Origin: Bradyrhizobium sp. B097
Lineage (GTDB): Bacteria; Pseudomonadota; Alphaproteobacteria; Rhizobiales; Xanthobacteraceae
DNA length: 64,000 bases
NCBI RefSeq assembly: GCF_038957035.1
Contig: NZ_CP152412.1
Span: 6,010,501 to 6,074,500 of the forward strand
Reading direction: 5' to 3'
Below are positions 56,809-64,000 of this stretch, piece after piece. Within the stretch, counting starts at the first letter, position 1. Each line of letters starts with the position of its first letter. The position numbers and the translations under genes are program-made. Under the pieces are notes generated by a model. It ran no database searches and was not told where the DNA came from. It saw nothing but the letters and a program-made list of their open reading frames with translations.

Positions 56809-58236
56809 TCATCCGGGAAACTCCGGGGCAGGAAACTCGGGAGCAGGAAACTCCGGGGGATGGCTGCCGAGCGGCATGGCCGGGCGGGACCAGTGGGCCG
56901 GGGTACGCGACAGGACGGCGGCATGCCGGACCGAACTCAGCGTGCCAAAACCGGACTGAAGCCGCTCGATGAAGGGCAGCACCGCATCCGCCTTCAGGTC
57001 CTCTGTGGCAAGGCCCCCTTCGAGGCGGCCGAGATTCCACAGCCAGCGCCCGGTTTGCGCCAGCGACACCCGGACATGCCAGCTGCCGCCCTCGCGCGCC
57101 TGGCGGGCCTTGGCCATCATGGCGCCGAACGCCATGAAGTATCCGGTAGCGTGATCGAGCATCTGGGCCGGCAATTCCTTCGGTCCGTCGACGCCGGCGG
57201 CCTGCCCCTCCGCATGATTGAAGCCGGTCGTGGTCTGCACCAGCGAGTCGAAGCCGCGGCGGTCCGCCCACGGACCGGCATGGCCATAGGCCGAGAGTGT
57301 CACATAGACGATCCCGGGATTGATGCGCGCCGCGTCCTCAGGCGAGAAACCGAGCCGCGCAATCGCCTGCGGGCGATAGCCCTGCGAGAGAATATCGGCC
57401 TGCGCCACGAGACCACGCATTACGCCCCGCCCCTCCTCACTGCGCAGCTCGAGAAAGCTCGTCAGCTTGCCGCGGCCGGTGTCGATGGTGAGCCAGGGGA
57501 TCGCTGGCAGATCGGGGCCGGAGATCAGGAGCACGTCGGCGCCATGCGCGGCGAGCGTGCGGCCGGCGACGGGACCGGCGATCACGCGCGACAGGTCGAG
57601 CACCCGGATGCCGGCCAGCGGCCGCTCCCCCGCGGGCCACGGCTTTGGCGCGGCTTCGCCGATCTTCTCGATCGAGATCAGCGGCAGTCGTGCAAGTTCT
57701 CCTGCATGCGGCGTCGCTGACCACTCGTCATATGAGCGCATCAAGGCGACGACGCCGCTGGCGGCATAGGCCGCGGTCTCGAACGCCTCGCCGTCCCATT
57801 GCAGCAGCGCGGCCTGCACCTCGTCGCGCTCGGCGCTGCAGCCGAGCACCTTGCAGACGGCGTCGCGGTGATGCGGGAAATTGGTGTGCAGGCGGACGAA
57901 GCGGTTGTCGCGGACACGGTAGACGCCGGCGATCTTGTCCCAGGCCGGCGGCGGCGGCTTGTCGTCGACCCGCAGATAACGCTCGCTGCGGCATTCGACG
58001 ACGGCATGGCGCAGGTCGACCGCGACGTCCTGCGGCTCGCCGCTGCGGGCTTTCCAGATCTCGGCCGCCGCAAGGCCCGCCGCGGCAATCGGTACCTGCG
58101 CCGCCGCTGCGACCCGAAACGACGACGGCAATTGCGGCTCGCTGCCGGTCAGGGCGACCGCGTCGAGCGCGGACGGCGCGCCGCCGGTGCCGGTCCAGAC
58201 ATCGGAAAGGATTTCACGGATGTCCTGCATGCGCAT
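56809..58236 (-). CDS. Class III (CaiB/BaiF-type) CoA transferase
   Basis: 475 residues from ATG 58236 (58230 is also possible). The CoA_transf_3 core starts at about 206 (PLAGIRVLDLSRVIAGPVAGRTLAAHGADVL) and the catalytic Asp is probably Asp361 in QMLDHATGYFMAFG. The first 200 residues resemble a second, degenerate half (AAAEIWKARSGEPQDVAVDLRHAV), as in two-domain CoA transferases. The C-terminal end is a threefold PEFPA repeat (see 56816-56860). Acyl substrate unknown. Confidence 0.85.
   Translation of the reverse strand: MRMQDIREILSDVWTGTGGAPSALDAVALTGSEPQLPSSFRVAAAAQVPIAAAGLAAAEIWKARSGEPQDVAVDLRHAVVECRSERYLRVDDKPPPPAWDKIAGVYRVRDNRFVRLHTNFPHHRDAVCKVLGCSAERDEVQAALLQWDGEAFETAAYAASGVVALMRSYDEWSATPHAGELARLPLISIEKIGEAAPKPWPAGERPLAGIRVLDLSRVIAGPVAGRTLAAHGADVLLISGPDLPAIPWLTIDTGRGKLTSFLELRSEEGRGVMRGLVAQADILSQGYRPQAIARLGFSPEDAARINPGIVYVTLSAYGHAGPWADRRGFDSLVQTTTGFNHAEGQAAGVDGPKELPAQMLDHATGYFMAFGAMMAKARQAREGGSWHVRVSLAQTGRWLWNLGRLEGGLATEDLKADAVLPFIERLQSGFGTLSSVRHAAVLSRTPAHWSRPAMPLGSHPPEFPAPEFPAPEFPG
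56816..56860. repeat. Three tandem 15-bp units inside the CoA transferase 3' end
   Basis: Units of the form GGAAACTCCGGGGCA at 56816-56830, 56831-56845 and 56846-56860, differing at two or three positions. Read on the minus strand they encode the tail P-E-F-P-A/G repeated three times just before the stop. In-frame unit length makes copy-number change tolerable. Confidence 0.85.
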
Positions 58237-58263
58237 TCCTGTTTGCGATTATTCTATGCCCGA

Positions 58264-58351
58264 GCATGATGACAAAATGGCAATGCCCGATCTCAACCCG
58301 TATTTGGCATCGTCTTTTCGGAAAACCGTTTCACACTTTTCCGGACCATGC
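58264..58351. repeat. Palindromic repeat, GCATGATC family, third copy
   Basis: Starts GCATGATG (58264) and ends in TTTCACACTTTTCCGGACCATGC (to 58351), with GGAAAACCGTTTC in between. Matches 3569-3638 and 55335-55408 in its right half. Located between the CoA transferase and the small membrane protein gene. Confidence 0.65.
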
Positions 58352-58383
58352 CTTAGCTCTGCCCGACCCGAACAGGAGTTGCA

Positions 58384-58671
58384 ATGGCTGCCATCGATCC
58401 CCTCACCGCCGGCGGCGTCTTCCTCGCGACCGCGGCGACCGACGCGGTCTACGTCATGTTCACCTCGGCAGTCGTCGCGCGCAAGCGCGTGCCGGCCGCG
58501 ACCTGGAGCAGCGTCTGGTACGTGCTCTCCTCCTATGCGGTGATCAGCTACACCGAGAACTGGCTCTACGTCGCCTTCGCAGCCGCCGGCTCGTGGGTCG
58601 GCGCCTATGCGTCGATCACCTTCCTGCACCGCCCGCCGGGCGGACCGCCGGTCGGCGCCGCGGTGGAATAG
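58384..58671 (+). CDS. Small membrane protein, conserved hypothetical
   Basis: 95 residues from ATG 58384, preceded by AGGAGTTGCA (good ribosome site). Two or three hydrophobic segments (GGVFLATAATDAVYVMFTSAVV, WYVLSSYAVISYTENWLYVAFAAAGSWVGAYASI) and a Pro/Gly-rich end. Charged residues and a Tyr-rich middle (SYTENWLY) are reminiscent of small inner membrane proteins. No family recognised. Long gene-free stretch follows. Confidence 0.6.
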   Translation: MAAIDPLTAGGVFLATAATDAVYVMFTSAVVARKRVPAATWSSVWYVLSSYAVISYTENWLYVAFAAAGSWVGAYASITFLHRPPGGPPVGAAVE

Positions 58672-58724
58672 CATGCAGCTGCGGAAGAATTCATCAGCTT
58701 GCGAGTGCAGGACCACGTTCAACC

Positions 58725-58911
58725 GTCGTCCCTGCCTAGTGCGCAATTGCGCACGCGAGCAGGGACCCATAACCACAGGTGATCATCGTTACACGACGCT
58801 GTGGCCCCAGCGTCTCGAGACAATCAACATTTGTGGTTATGGCTCCCGGGTCGCGCGGAGCCTGTCATCGGGCGGCGCTTCGCGCCGACCCGTTGGCTTG
58901 CCCGGGACGAC
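58725..58911. repeat. Inverted-repeat element with self-complementary arms (copy B, mosaic)
   Basis: The left arm GTCGTCCCTGC...GCAGGGACCCATAACCACA (58725-58777) contains the palindrome GTGCGCAATTGCGCAC. The right arm runs from TGTGGTTATGG (58831) to CCCGGGACGAC (58911) and contains CGGCGCTTCGCGCCG. Outer GTCGTCC/GGGACGAC and inner ATAACCACA/TGTGGTTAT ends pair, but the hairpin parts differ, so this copy appears assembled from two arm types. Confidence 0.7.
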
Positions 58912-58980
58912 ACCGAATTTGAGCGGGTTGTAAGCTTCGTGTAAGCATTCGCACGCAAGTCGTGGATGAGCACTCTCGCG

Positions 58981-59335
58981 GCGTGATGCGCCCGAGGTTT
59001 TGCTTCGTGTGTCGCCCTCTCTCGAACAGAGGGCGCAGGGAAAGCCGGGTGCCGATCGCACCCATGGGCCCCGAGCAAAAGGTAGAAAGCTCGGGGGTAG
59101 GACCACAGGTGTAACCGGAAACAGCCCGGCATTCCCTGCGCGATGGGTTACGGCTTACTTCGTGCTCTCCCCGGCGAGACTGGGCTTTTTTGTCACCGCC
59201 TTCGCAACACGCGTTGCATCTTGCGAGAGGACACCTGCCGCTAGGGCGTCAGGACCACACGACTTCACCGTCCGCCTCATGCGCACTCGTCAGTTGCGCA
59301 CTCGGCGTCCACCGCATCTCGACCCACGTTCGTGA
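58981..59335. other. Highly structured intergenic element, candidate RNA element
   Basis: No convincing protein gene, but dense complementarity. Hairpin 1: CGCCCTCT (59013-59020)/AGAGGGCG (59028-59035). Hairpin 2: GGGTGC (59047-59052)/GCACCC (59058-59063). Hairpin 3: CCCCGAGC (59069-59076)/GCTCGGGG (59089-59096). Long-range stem: GCGCAGGGAA (59033-59042) with TTCCCTGCGC (59132-59141), one A-A mismatch, then GCCGGG (59044-59049) with CCCGGC (59125-59130). I recall closely similar sequence, often mis-called as a small protein, in many places of Bradyrhizobium-type genomes. Transcription not shown. The rest of the gene-free 58672-59654 is repeats. Confidence 0.6.
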
Positions 59336-59444
59336 CGACCGCGAAGCGCCCCTCGTGTCGGGTGAGACAGGTGCATTGAACATCTGAGTTGGGTCCGGCG
59401 TCAAGTTAAATTCTGAAAAGCCGAACAATTTATTGGCGGTTCGT

Positions 59445-59593
59445 AGGATGGTAGAGCCAACGGGTCCGCGCAAAGCGCGGCCTGATGATAAACTCCGCGA
59501 AACCCATCATGGGAGCCGCGGATGGAATTGATGGGTTTCGCTTCCGCCTTCGCTCTTCGAGCTACGGCGGACAGGTCGCTCTACCCATCCTAC
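59445..59593. repeat. Palindromic repeat, GTAGGATGG...CCATCCTAC type
   Basis: Outer arms GTAGGATGGTAGAG (59445-59458) and CTCTACCCATCCTAC (59579-59593). Inside, CGAAACCCATCA (59498-59509) pairs perfectly with TGATGGGTTTCG (59529-59540), with smaller GC-rich hairpins on both sides. A third kind of repeat in the same gene-free island. Confidence 0.7.
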
Positions 59594-59654
59594 AATCTTC
59601 GTCAGAAAAGCTTCTGCCCGACCGAAGCCTGGCAGAAGCTTCACGTCGCTACTC

Positions 59655-60191
59655 TCACTTCAACGAAGCCTGGCCGGCGAGCGAGATCACGTTGTCCTGC
59701 GCGCCGGAGCCGCCGCTGACACCGATGGCGCCGACGATCTTGCCGTCGACCATCAGCAGATTGCCGCCACGCGAGGCGACGACGTCATCGAGCGTGGTGA
59801 GATAGGCGAAATACGGCCCCTTGCCGATCAGCGTTTCGAACACCAGCGTGGGGCGGCGATAACGGGTTGCGGTGCGCGCCTTGTGCTGGGAGACCCCGAC
59901 CGAGGCATACTGGCAATTGTCCTGCCTCTCGAAATAGACGAGGTCGCCGCTCGGATTGACGATCGCGATGCAGAACGCGTTCCAGTTTCGCTTTTGCGTC
60001 TCGGCAACCGCTGCGGCGGCGACCTTCTTGGCGGTCTCCAGATTGATCGGTTCGCCATAGGGCGGCGGCGTCAGGGCATCGGCGACCACGTCATTCGGAT
60101 TGTCGGGATTGGGCGGCACCTGGGCCAACGCGCCGGTGGCGGTAGCGAGCACCACCCATGCCGCGCCGATGAGCGCAGTGAAATAACGCAT
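59655..60191 (-). CDS. Exported haem-binding-like protein (GlcG/HbpS family)
   Basis: 178 residues from ATG 60191, with GGGGAGA upstream; a longer start at 60281 is rejected. A signal peptide (FTALIGAAWVVLATATGALA, cleavage before QVPPNP) precedes a GlcG/HbpS-type domain (about 55-178: LETAKKVAAAAVAETQKRNWNAFCIAIVNPSGDLVYFERQD, ASRGGNLLMVDGKIVGAIGVSGGSGAQDN). Known members bind haem or small ligands, or act in glycolate pathways; a periplasmic role is unproven. Stands alone between repeats. Confidence 0.85.
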   Translation of the reverse strand: MRYFTALIGAAWVVLATATGALAQVPPNPDNPNDVVADALTPPPYGEPINLETAKKVAAAAVAETQKRNWNAFCIAIVNPSGDLVYFERQDNCQYASVGVSQHKARTATRYRRPTLVFETLIGKGPYFAYLTTLDDVVASRGGNLLMVDGKIVGAIGVSGGSGAQDNVISLAGQASLK

Positions 60192-60412
60192 GTCATTGTC
60201 TCCCCGTTTGATTGTTGTTTTCAGACGCCCTAATGCGATGACCGGGCGGCGGGACGATAGCAATTGATCCGCGGTGCACAAGGCGAGATCGGATTGGGTG
60301 CACCGCGATATTCGCTCGGCTACGATGAAAATCGCGTGACGCGAGGGAATATCGAGGTCGCGCGATGCTGCGTGGGTCGCTACAGTCCGCGCGCATCAGA
60401 AAGGACATCCGA

Positions 60413-61183
60413 ATGGATCTGGGTTTGAAGGGACGAAACGCCATCGTGCTCGGCGGCACGCGCGGCATCGGGCGGGCCATTGCGGCGACGCTGGCGGGCG
60501 AAGGCGTCGGCGTCGCGGTCTGTGCGCGCAATGCCGAGCAGGTTGCTTCCAGCGTTGCCGAGCTGAAGGCTGCCGGCGTGCGCGTCACCGGCGCCGCCGT
60601 CGATATCACCGACAGCGCGGCGCTGACATCGTGGATCGCCGGCGCAGCAACCGAATTGGGCAGCATCGACATGATGTTCTCCAATGCAGGCGCGATGGCG
60701 CAAGGCGGCGATCCGGCATCGTGGGAGCAGAATTTCCGGCTCGACGTGCTCGGCGCGGTGAACGCGTTCGAGGCAGCGCGCCCGTTCCTCGAAGCGAGCG
60801 GCGAGACAACCGGCGATGCGGCCTTCATCATCATCTCGTCGATCTCGGCCGCGCAAGCGGATCGTGCCGGCTCCTACGGCCCGATCAAGGCGGCGCTGGT
60901 GCACATGGCGAAGGGACTGGCGCGGCAATACGCGGCAAAGAAAATTCGCGTCAACGTGGTGTCGCCGGGCACTGTGTATTTCAAGGGCGGCATCTGGAAC
61001 ATGGTCGAGCAGAACACGCCGAAGATTTATCAGGACGCGCTGGCCCGCAACCCGACCGGCCGCATGGCGACGCCGCAGGAGATCGCCAACGCCGCGGTGT
61101 TTTTGGCGAGCCCGGCCTCCTCGTTCACGACCGGCTCGAACCTCGTGGTCGACGGCGCGATCTCGAACCGGGTGAATTTTTAG
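60413..61183 (+). CDS. Short-chain dehydrogenase/reductase (SDR)
   Basis: 256 residues from ATG 60413, with AAGGA 7 bp upstream; the frame extends to 60365 without a ribosome site. NAD(P) motif GGTRGIG at 14-20; NAG motif FSNAGAM; catalytic Ser142/143 and Tyr155-x3-Lys159 (SYGPIK); C-terminal SSFTTGSNLVVDGAISNRVNF. Classical SDR length. Substrate unknown. A dispersed inverted-repeat element follows 15 bp after the stop. Confidence 0.92.
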   Translation: MDLGLKGRNAIVLGGTRGIGRAIAATLAGEGVGVAVCARNAEQVASSVAELKAAGVRVTGAAVDITDSAALTSWIAGAATELGSIDMMFSNAGAMAQGGDPASWEQNFRLDVLGAVNAFEAARPFLEASGETTGDAAFIIISSISAAQADRAGSYGPIKAALVHMAKGLARQYAAKKIRVNVVSPGTVYFKGGIWNMVEQNTPKIYQDALARNPTGRMATPQEIANAAVFLASPASSFTTGSNLVVDGAISNRVNF

Positions 61184-61197
61184 GGGGAACACTTCGC

Positions 61198-61326
61198 CGT
61201 CGTCCTGGCGAAAGCCAGGACCCAGGACCCATTACCCCAACTGCCAATTGTGCGCGGCGCTGGGGCTACAATCCCCGCAACAACAAAGTTCGGTGGTTAT
61301 GGGTCCTGGCTTTCGCCAGGACGACG
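61198..61326. repeat. Long inverted-repeat element with self-complementary arms (copy C)
   Basis: Perfect 27-bp arms in inverted orientation (61198-61224 and 61300-61326). Each arm is a hairpin, GTCCTGGC-GAAA-GCCAGGAC, preceded by CGTC. Same design as copy A at 35773-35894, but the hairpin bases differ in a pairwise-compensated way. Confidence 0.85.
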
Positions 61327-61370
61327 TTGGGGAGATAGCCGGCTCAACAGCCACCGTCATCGCGCAACGA

Positions 61371-64000
61371 CTAATGGAAATCCCGTGACGGCGGCAGGAT
61401 GCGGACGTTGCGGGGGTGGCGGATCCTTTGCGGCGAGTTGTCGCCGTGATCGCGGCGGTCGTCGTTAAGCGGCTCGTCGTTGAGCGGCTCGATCAGCGCC
61501 GGACCCGCCGGCACCGGATGCTTGCTGCTGAGGGATTCGTTGGCGAGGCCGATCAGATCGTGGGAGCGGTCGGTCATTCGCTGCGCCACCAGATGCGTCA
61601 CGCCCTCGGGGCTGCTCTGGATGTAGCCCTCGACCAGGATCAGGCGCGCGCCCATCACCTCTTTCCGATACTGCTCCATCACCTTCGGCCACACCACGAT
61701 GTTGGCGATGCCGGTCTCGTCCTCCAGCGTCATGAACACGACGCCCTTGGCGCTGCCCGGCCGCTGCCGCACCAGCACGACGCCGGCGCAACTGACGCGG
61801 CGGCGGTCGTTGCTGCGGTTGATCGTGTGACAGGCGACGACGCGCTCTCTGGTGAACATCTCGCGCAAGAATTCCATCGGATGGCCCTTCAGCGACAGGC
61901 GGATGGTCTGATAGTCGGCGACCACCTGCTCGGGACGCGGCATCTCCGGCAGCGGTTTTGCGCCCTCATCCGGCTGCTCGCGCGCGGTGGCGGCCTCGAA
62001 CAGCGGCAGCGGCACATCGTCGGGCAACCGCCGTACCGCCCACAGCGCCTCGCGGCGGTCGAGCCCGAGCGAGCGGAACGCATCGGCGTCGGCGAGCAGG
62101 ATCAGCGCGCGCTTGGGGAGAGCGGTGTCGCGGGCGAAGTCCTCCAGCGACGTGAACGGCCGCCGGTTGCGCGCGGCGACGATGCGGTCGGCCCAGTCCA
62201 ACTCATCTCCGACCGAGGCCGCGCGGGAGGTGGACGGGTTCCCTCCCCCCTTGCGGGGTCCGAGACGAGCGGAGCTCGCTCTCGAGGTTAGGGAGAGGGG
62301 TAAGCCGCACGGGCGGTGGTCGTGGCTTACCCCTCTCTCCAACTCTCCCCCGCAAGGGGGGAGAGAGCCCATCCGTTCGTGCCTCCCTGACTCAGGTACG
62401 TTTACGCTTCGCGCATTACGCAGCGTCTGCTGCATCCGCTTCAACCGCTCCTCGTCCTCATCCAGCCAGTGAAAGCCGTCGATCTGGCGGAAGCCGAGCC
62501 GCACTGCGCAATGCTTCCCGTCGCGCTCCTCCAGCGTGTTCTGCGCAAAGCTGAAGGAGACATCGACCTCGCGCACCGTGACGTCGTTGTTGCGGGCGTC
62601 GCCGACGATCTGCGCCGGGGCATAGAAGCCCATCGGCTGCGAGTTGAGCAGGCCGCAGCAGAACGCATCGGGATGATGGTGCTTCAGCCATGAGGAGATG
62701 TAGACGAGTTGCGCGAAGCTCGCGGCATGGCTTTCCGGGAAACCGTAACTGCCAAAGCCCTTGATCTGATCGAAGCAGCTGCGGGCGAAATCCGGATCGT
62801 AGCCGCGCGCGACCATGTTGCCGACCAGCTTCTCCTCATAGCTGCCGATGGTGCCGAGGTTGCGGAAGGTCGCCATCGAGCGGCGCAGGCCGTTAGCTTC
62901 TTCCGAGGTGAAATGTGCCGCCTCGATCGCGATCCGCATCGCCTGCTCCTGGAACAACGGCACGCCGAGCGTCTTGTGCAGCACGTTGTAGAGCTCGTCC
63001 TTGTCACCCTGGTCCGGCGCCGGCGCTGGATAGCTGACCTTTTCCTGGCCGTTCCGCCGCCTGAGATAAGGATGCACCATGTCGCCCTGGATCGGACCCG
63101 GACGCACGATCGCGACCTCGATGACGAGATCGTAGAAGGTGCGCGGCCTCAAGCGCGGCAGCATGTTCATCTGGGCGCGGCTCTCGACCTGGAACACGCC
63201 GAGCGACTCGCCGCGGCACAGCATGTCGTAGACTTCTTTTTCGTCCTGCGGGACCGAGGCGAGCTCCCAGCGCTCGCCCTTGTGGTCATCGATCAGGTCG
63301 AAGCATTTGCGGATGCAGGTCAGCATGCCCAGCGCCAGCACGTCGACCTTCATCATATGAAGCGCGTCGACGTCGTCCTTGTCCCATTCGATGAAGGTGC
63401 GGTCGTCCATCGCGGCGTTGCCGATCGGCACATAGGTGTCGAGCCGGTCCTGGGTCAGTACATAGCCGCCGACATGCTGCGAGAGATGGCGCGGAAACTC
63501 GATCAGCTCGGTGGCGAGCTCGACCGCGAGGTTGATCATCGCGTTCTTCGGGTCCAACCCGGCCTGCCGCACCTGCATGTCGTTGAGGCCCTTGCCCCAG
63601 CTGCCCCACACGGTGTCGGCGAGCGCCGCGGTGACGTCCTCGGTCAGCCCGAAGGCCTTGCCGACGTCGCGGATCGCGCTGCGCGGTCGATAATGGATGA
63701 TGGTGGCGATGATCGCTGCACGGTGGCGGCCATAGCGGCGATAGACATACTGCATCACCTCCTCGCGCCGCGAATGCTCGAAATCGACGTCGATGTCGGG
63801 CGGCTCCAGCCGCTCCTTGGAGATGAAGCGCTCGAACAAGAGATCGACCTTGGTCGGATCGACCGAGGTGACGCCGAGCACGTAACACACCGCCGAATTG
63901 GCCGCCGAGCCCCGCCCCTGGCACAGGATGTTCTGGCTGCGCGCATAGTGCACGATGTCGTGCACGGTGAGGAAGTAATGCGCGTATTGCAGCTCGGCGA
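61371..64000 (-). CDS. dnaE2: Error-prone DNA polymerase DnaE2 (5' end beyond the window)
   Basis: More than 870 residues, cut by the right edge, so the PHP domain is missing here. A second alpha-subunit-type (C-family) polymerase used in damage-induced mutagenesis with ImuA/ImuB. Catalytic Asp pair in PDIDVDFEH (about 63780-63800) and the third Asp in MMKVDVLALGML. The C-terminal OB-fold part and the ending RHPRNVRILPPSRDFH are DnaE2 hallmarks. A palindromic segment (62243-62363) is inserted in frame between the fingers/HhH parts (before GDELDWADRIVAARNRRPF). Confidence 0.95.
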   Translation of the reverse strand, partial: AELQYAHYFLTVHDIVHYARSQNILCQGRGSAANSAVCYVLGVTSVDPTKVDLLFERFISKERLEPPDIDVDFEHSRREEVMQYVYRRYGRHRAAIIATIIHYRPRSAIRDVGKAFGLTEDVTAALADTVWGSWGKGLNDMQVRQAGLDPKNAMINLAVELATELIEFPRHLSQHVGGYVLTQDRLDTYVPIGNAAMDDRTFIEWDKDDVDALHMMKVDVLALGMLTCIRKCFDLIDDHKGERWELASVPQDEKEVYDMLCRGESLGVFQVESRAQMNMLPRLRPRTFYDLVIEVAIVRPGPIQGDMVHPYLRRRNGQEKVSYPAPAPDQGDKDELYNVLHKTLGVPLFQEQAMRIAIEAAHFTSEEANGLRRSMATFRNLGTIGSYEEKLVGNMVARGYDPDFARSCFDQIKGFGSYGFPESHAASFAQLVYISSWLKHHHPDAFCCGLLNSQPMGFYAPAQIVGDARNNDVTVREVDVSFSFAQNTLEERDGKHCAVRLGFRQIDGFHWLDEDEERLKRMQQTLRNARSVNVPESGRHERMGSLPPCGGELERGVSHDHRPCGLPLSLTSRASSARLGPRKGGGNPSTSRAASVGDELDWADRIVAARNRRPFTSLEDFARDTALPKRALILLADADAFRSLGLDRREALWAVRRLPDDVPLPLFEAATAREQPDEGAKPLPEMPRPEQVVADYQTIRLSLKGHPMEFLREMFTRERVVACHTINRSNDRRRVSCAGVVLVRQRPGSAKGVVFMTLEDETGIANIVVWPKVMEQYRKEVMGARLILVEGYIQSSPEGVTHLVAQRMTDRSHDLIGLANESLSSKHPVPAGPALIEPLNDEPLNDDRRDHGDNSPQRIRHPRNVRILPPSRDFH
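62243..62363. repeat. Palindromic element inserted in frame in dnaE2
   Basis: Perfect 16-bp ends, CTCCCCCCTTGCGGGG (62243-62258) and CCCCGCAAGGGGGGAG (62348-62363). An inner inverted repeat, GAGAGGGGTAAGCC (62293-62306) with GGCTTACCCCTCTC (62324-62337), surrounds GCACGGGCGGTGGTCGT. In the polymerase it adds roughly 40-55 residues of low-complexity, Pro/Gly/Arg-rich sequence (PPCGGELERGVSHDHR, LGPRKGGGN) that does not look like polymerase. Confidence 0.82.

Noticed and set aside
59000..59335. Small protein of 111 codons in the repeat island
   Set aside because: Lies wholly inside the structured element, no ribosome site, Arg/Pro-rich composition. The conservation I recall is better explained by the element itself.

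Overview
The window is about 64 kb of high-GC DNA with the gene families, codon bias and repeats of an alphaproteobacterium of the Bradyrhizobium/Rhodopseudomonas group. Pointers are a MucR-type regulator, neighbouring TIGR03808/TIGR03809 proteins, DUF2336, DUF5330 and DUF1491 proteins, a dnaE2-type error-prone polymerase, and several families of intergenic palindromes. It reads as ordinary chromosome. I see no rRNA, tRNA, CRISPR array, prophage or insertion sequence.

Layout, left to right. 1-5.4 kb: a class A penicillin-binding protein, a DUF1214/DUF1254 pair, and a metallo-hydrolase divergent from a LysR regulator. 5.4-10 kb: lipoprotein, small conserved protein, DUF2336 and DUF1491 proteins, and an ankyrin protein; the divergent control region at 6.41-6.67 kb carries two perfect CtrA-type boxes. 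10-15.4 kb: a membrane histidine kinase coupled to a peptidoglycan-binding membrane protein, then DUF5330, SufE and MucR. 15.7-23.1 kb: two membrane glycosyltransferases, a class II aldolase, an M20 peptidase and a HerA-like ATPase. 23.5-26.2 kb: small proteins, then folP-folB-folK. 26.3-34.5 kb: methylmalonyl-CoA mutase small and large subunits and the chaperone MeaB, interrupted by a GFA protein, an MNT/HEPN pair and a DUF3298 protein; pyrrolidone-carboxylate peptidase follows. 34.7-38.1 kb: aldo/keto reductase and the TIGR03808/TIGR03809 pair. 38.6-41.7 kb: an operon of ECF sigma factor, membrane anti-sigma factor and secreted subtilase. 42-46.6 kb: a diguanylate cyclase, a second DUF2336 protein, a SigF-NrsF pair and a hypothetical secreted protein. 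46.7-58.7 kb: enoyl-CoA hydratase, acetyl-CoA hydrolase/transferase, TolC, an amidohydrolase, an HME-type RND pump with its adaptor, and a class III CoA transferase. 58.7-59.65 kb: an island of stacked repeats without genes. 59.65-64 kb: a haem-binding-like protein, an SDR oxidoreductase and dnaE2, which runs off the right edge.

Functional themes. (1) Envelope stress and cell-cycle signalling: two ECF sigma/anti-sigma pairs, a DivJ-like kinase, a c-di-GMP cyclase and CtrA boxes. (2) Acyl-CoA metabolism: propionate/methylmalonate handling, enoyl-CoA hydratase and CoA transferases. (3) Folate synthesis.

The most promising unexplained items are: the sigma/anti-sigma/subtilase operon, in which the periplasmic end of the anti-sigma factor resembles a subtilase propeptide; a strongly structured, probably multicopy element at 58.98-59.34 kb; an in-frame palindromic insertion in dnaE2; palindrome families whose arms differ between copies but stay complementary; and the symmetric CtrA boxes.
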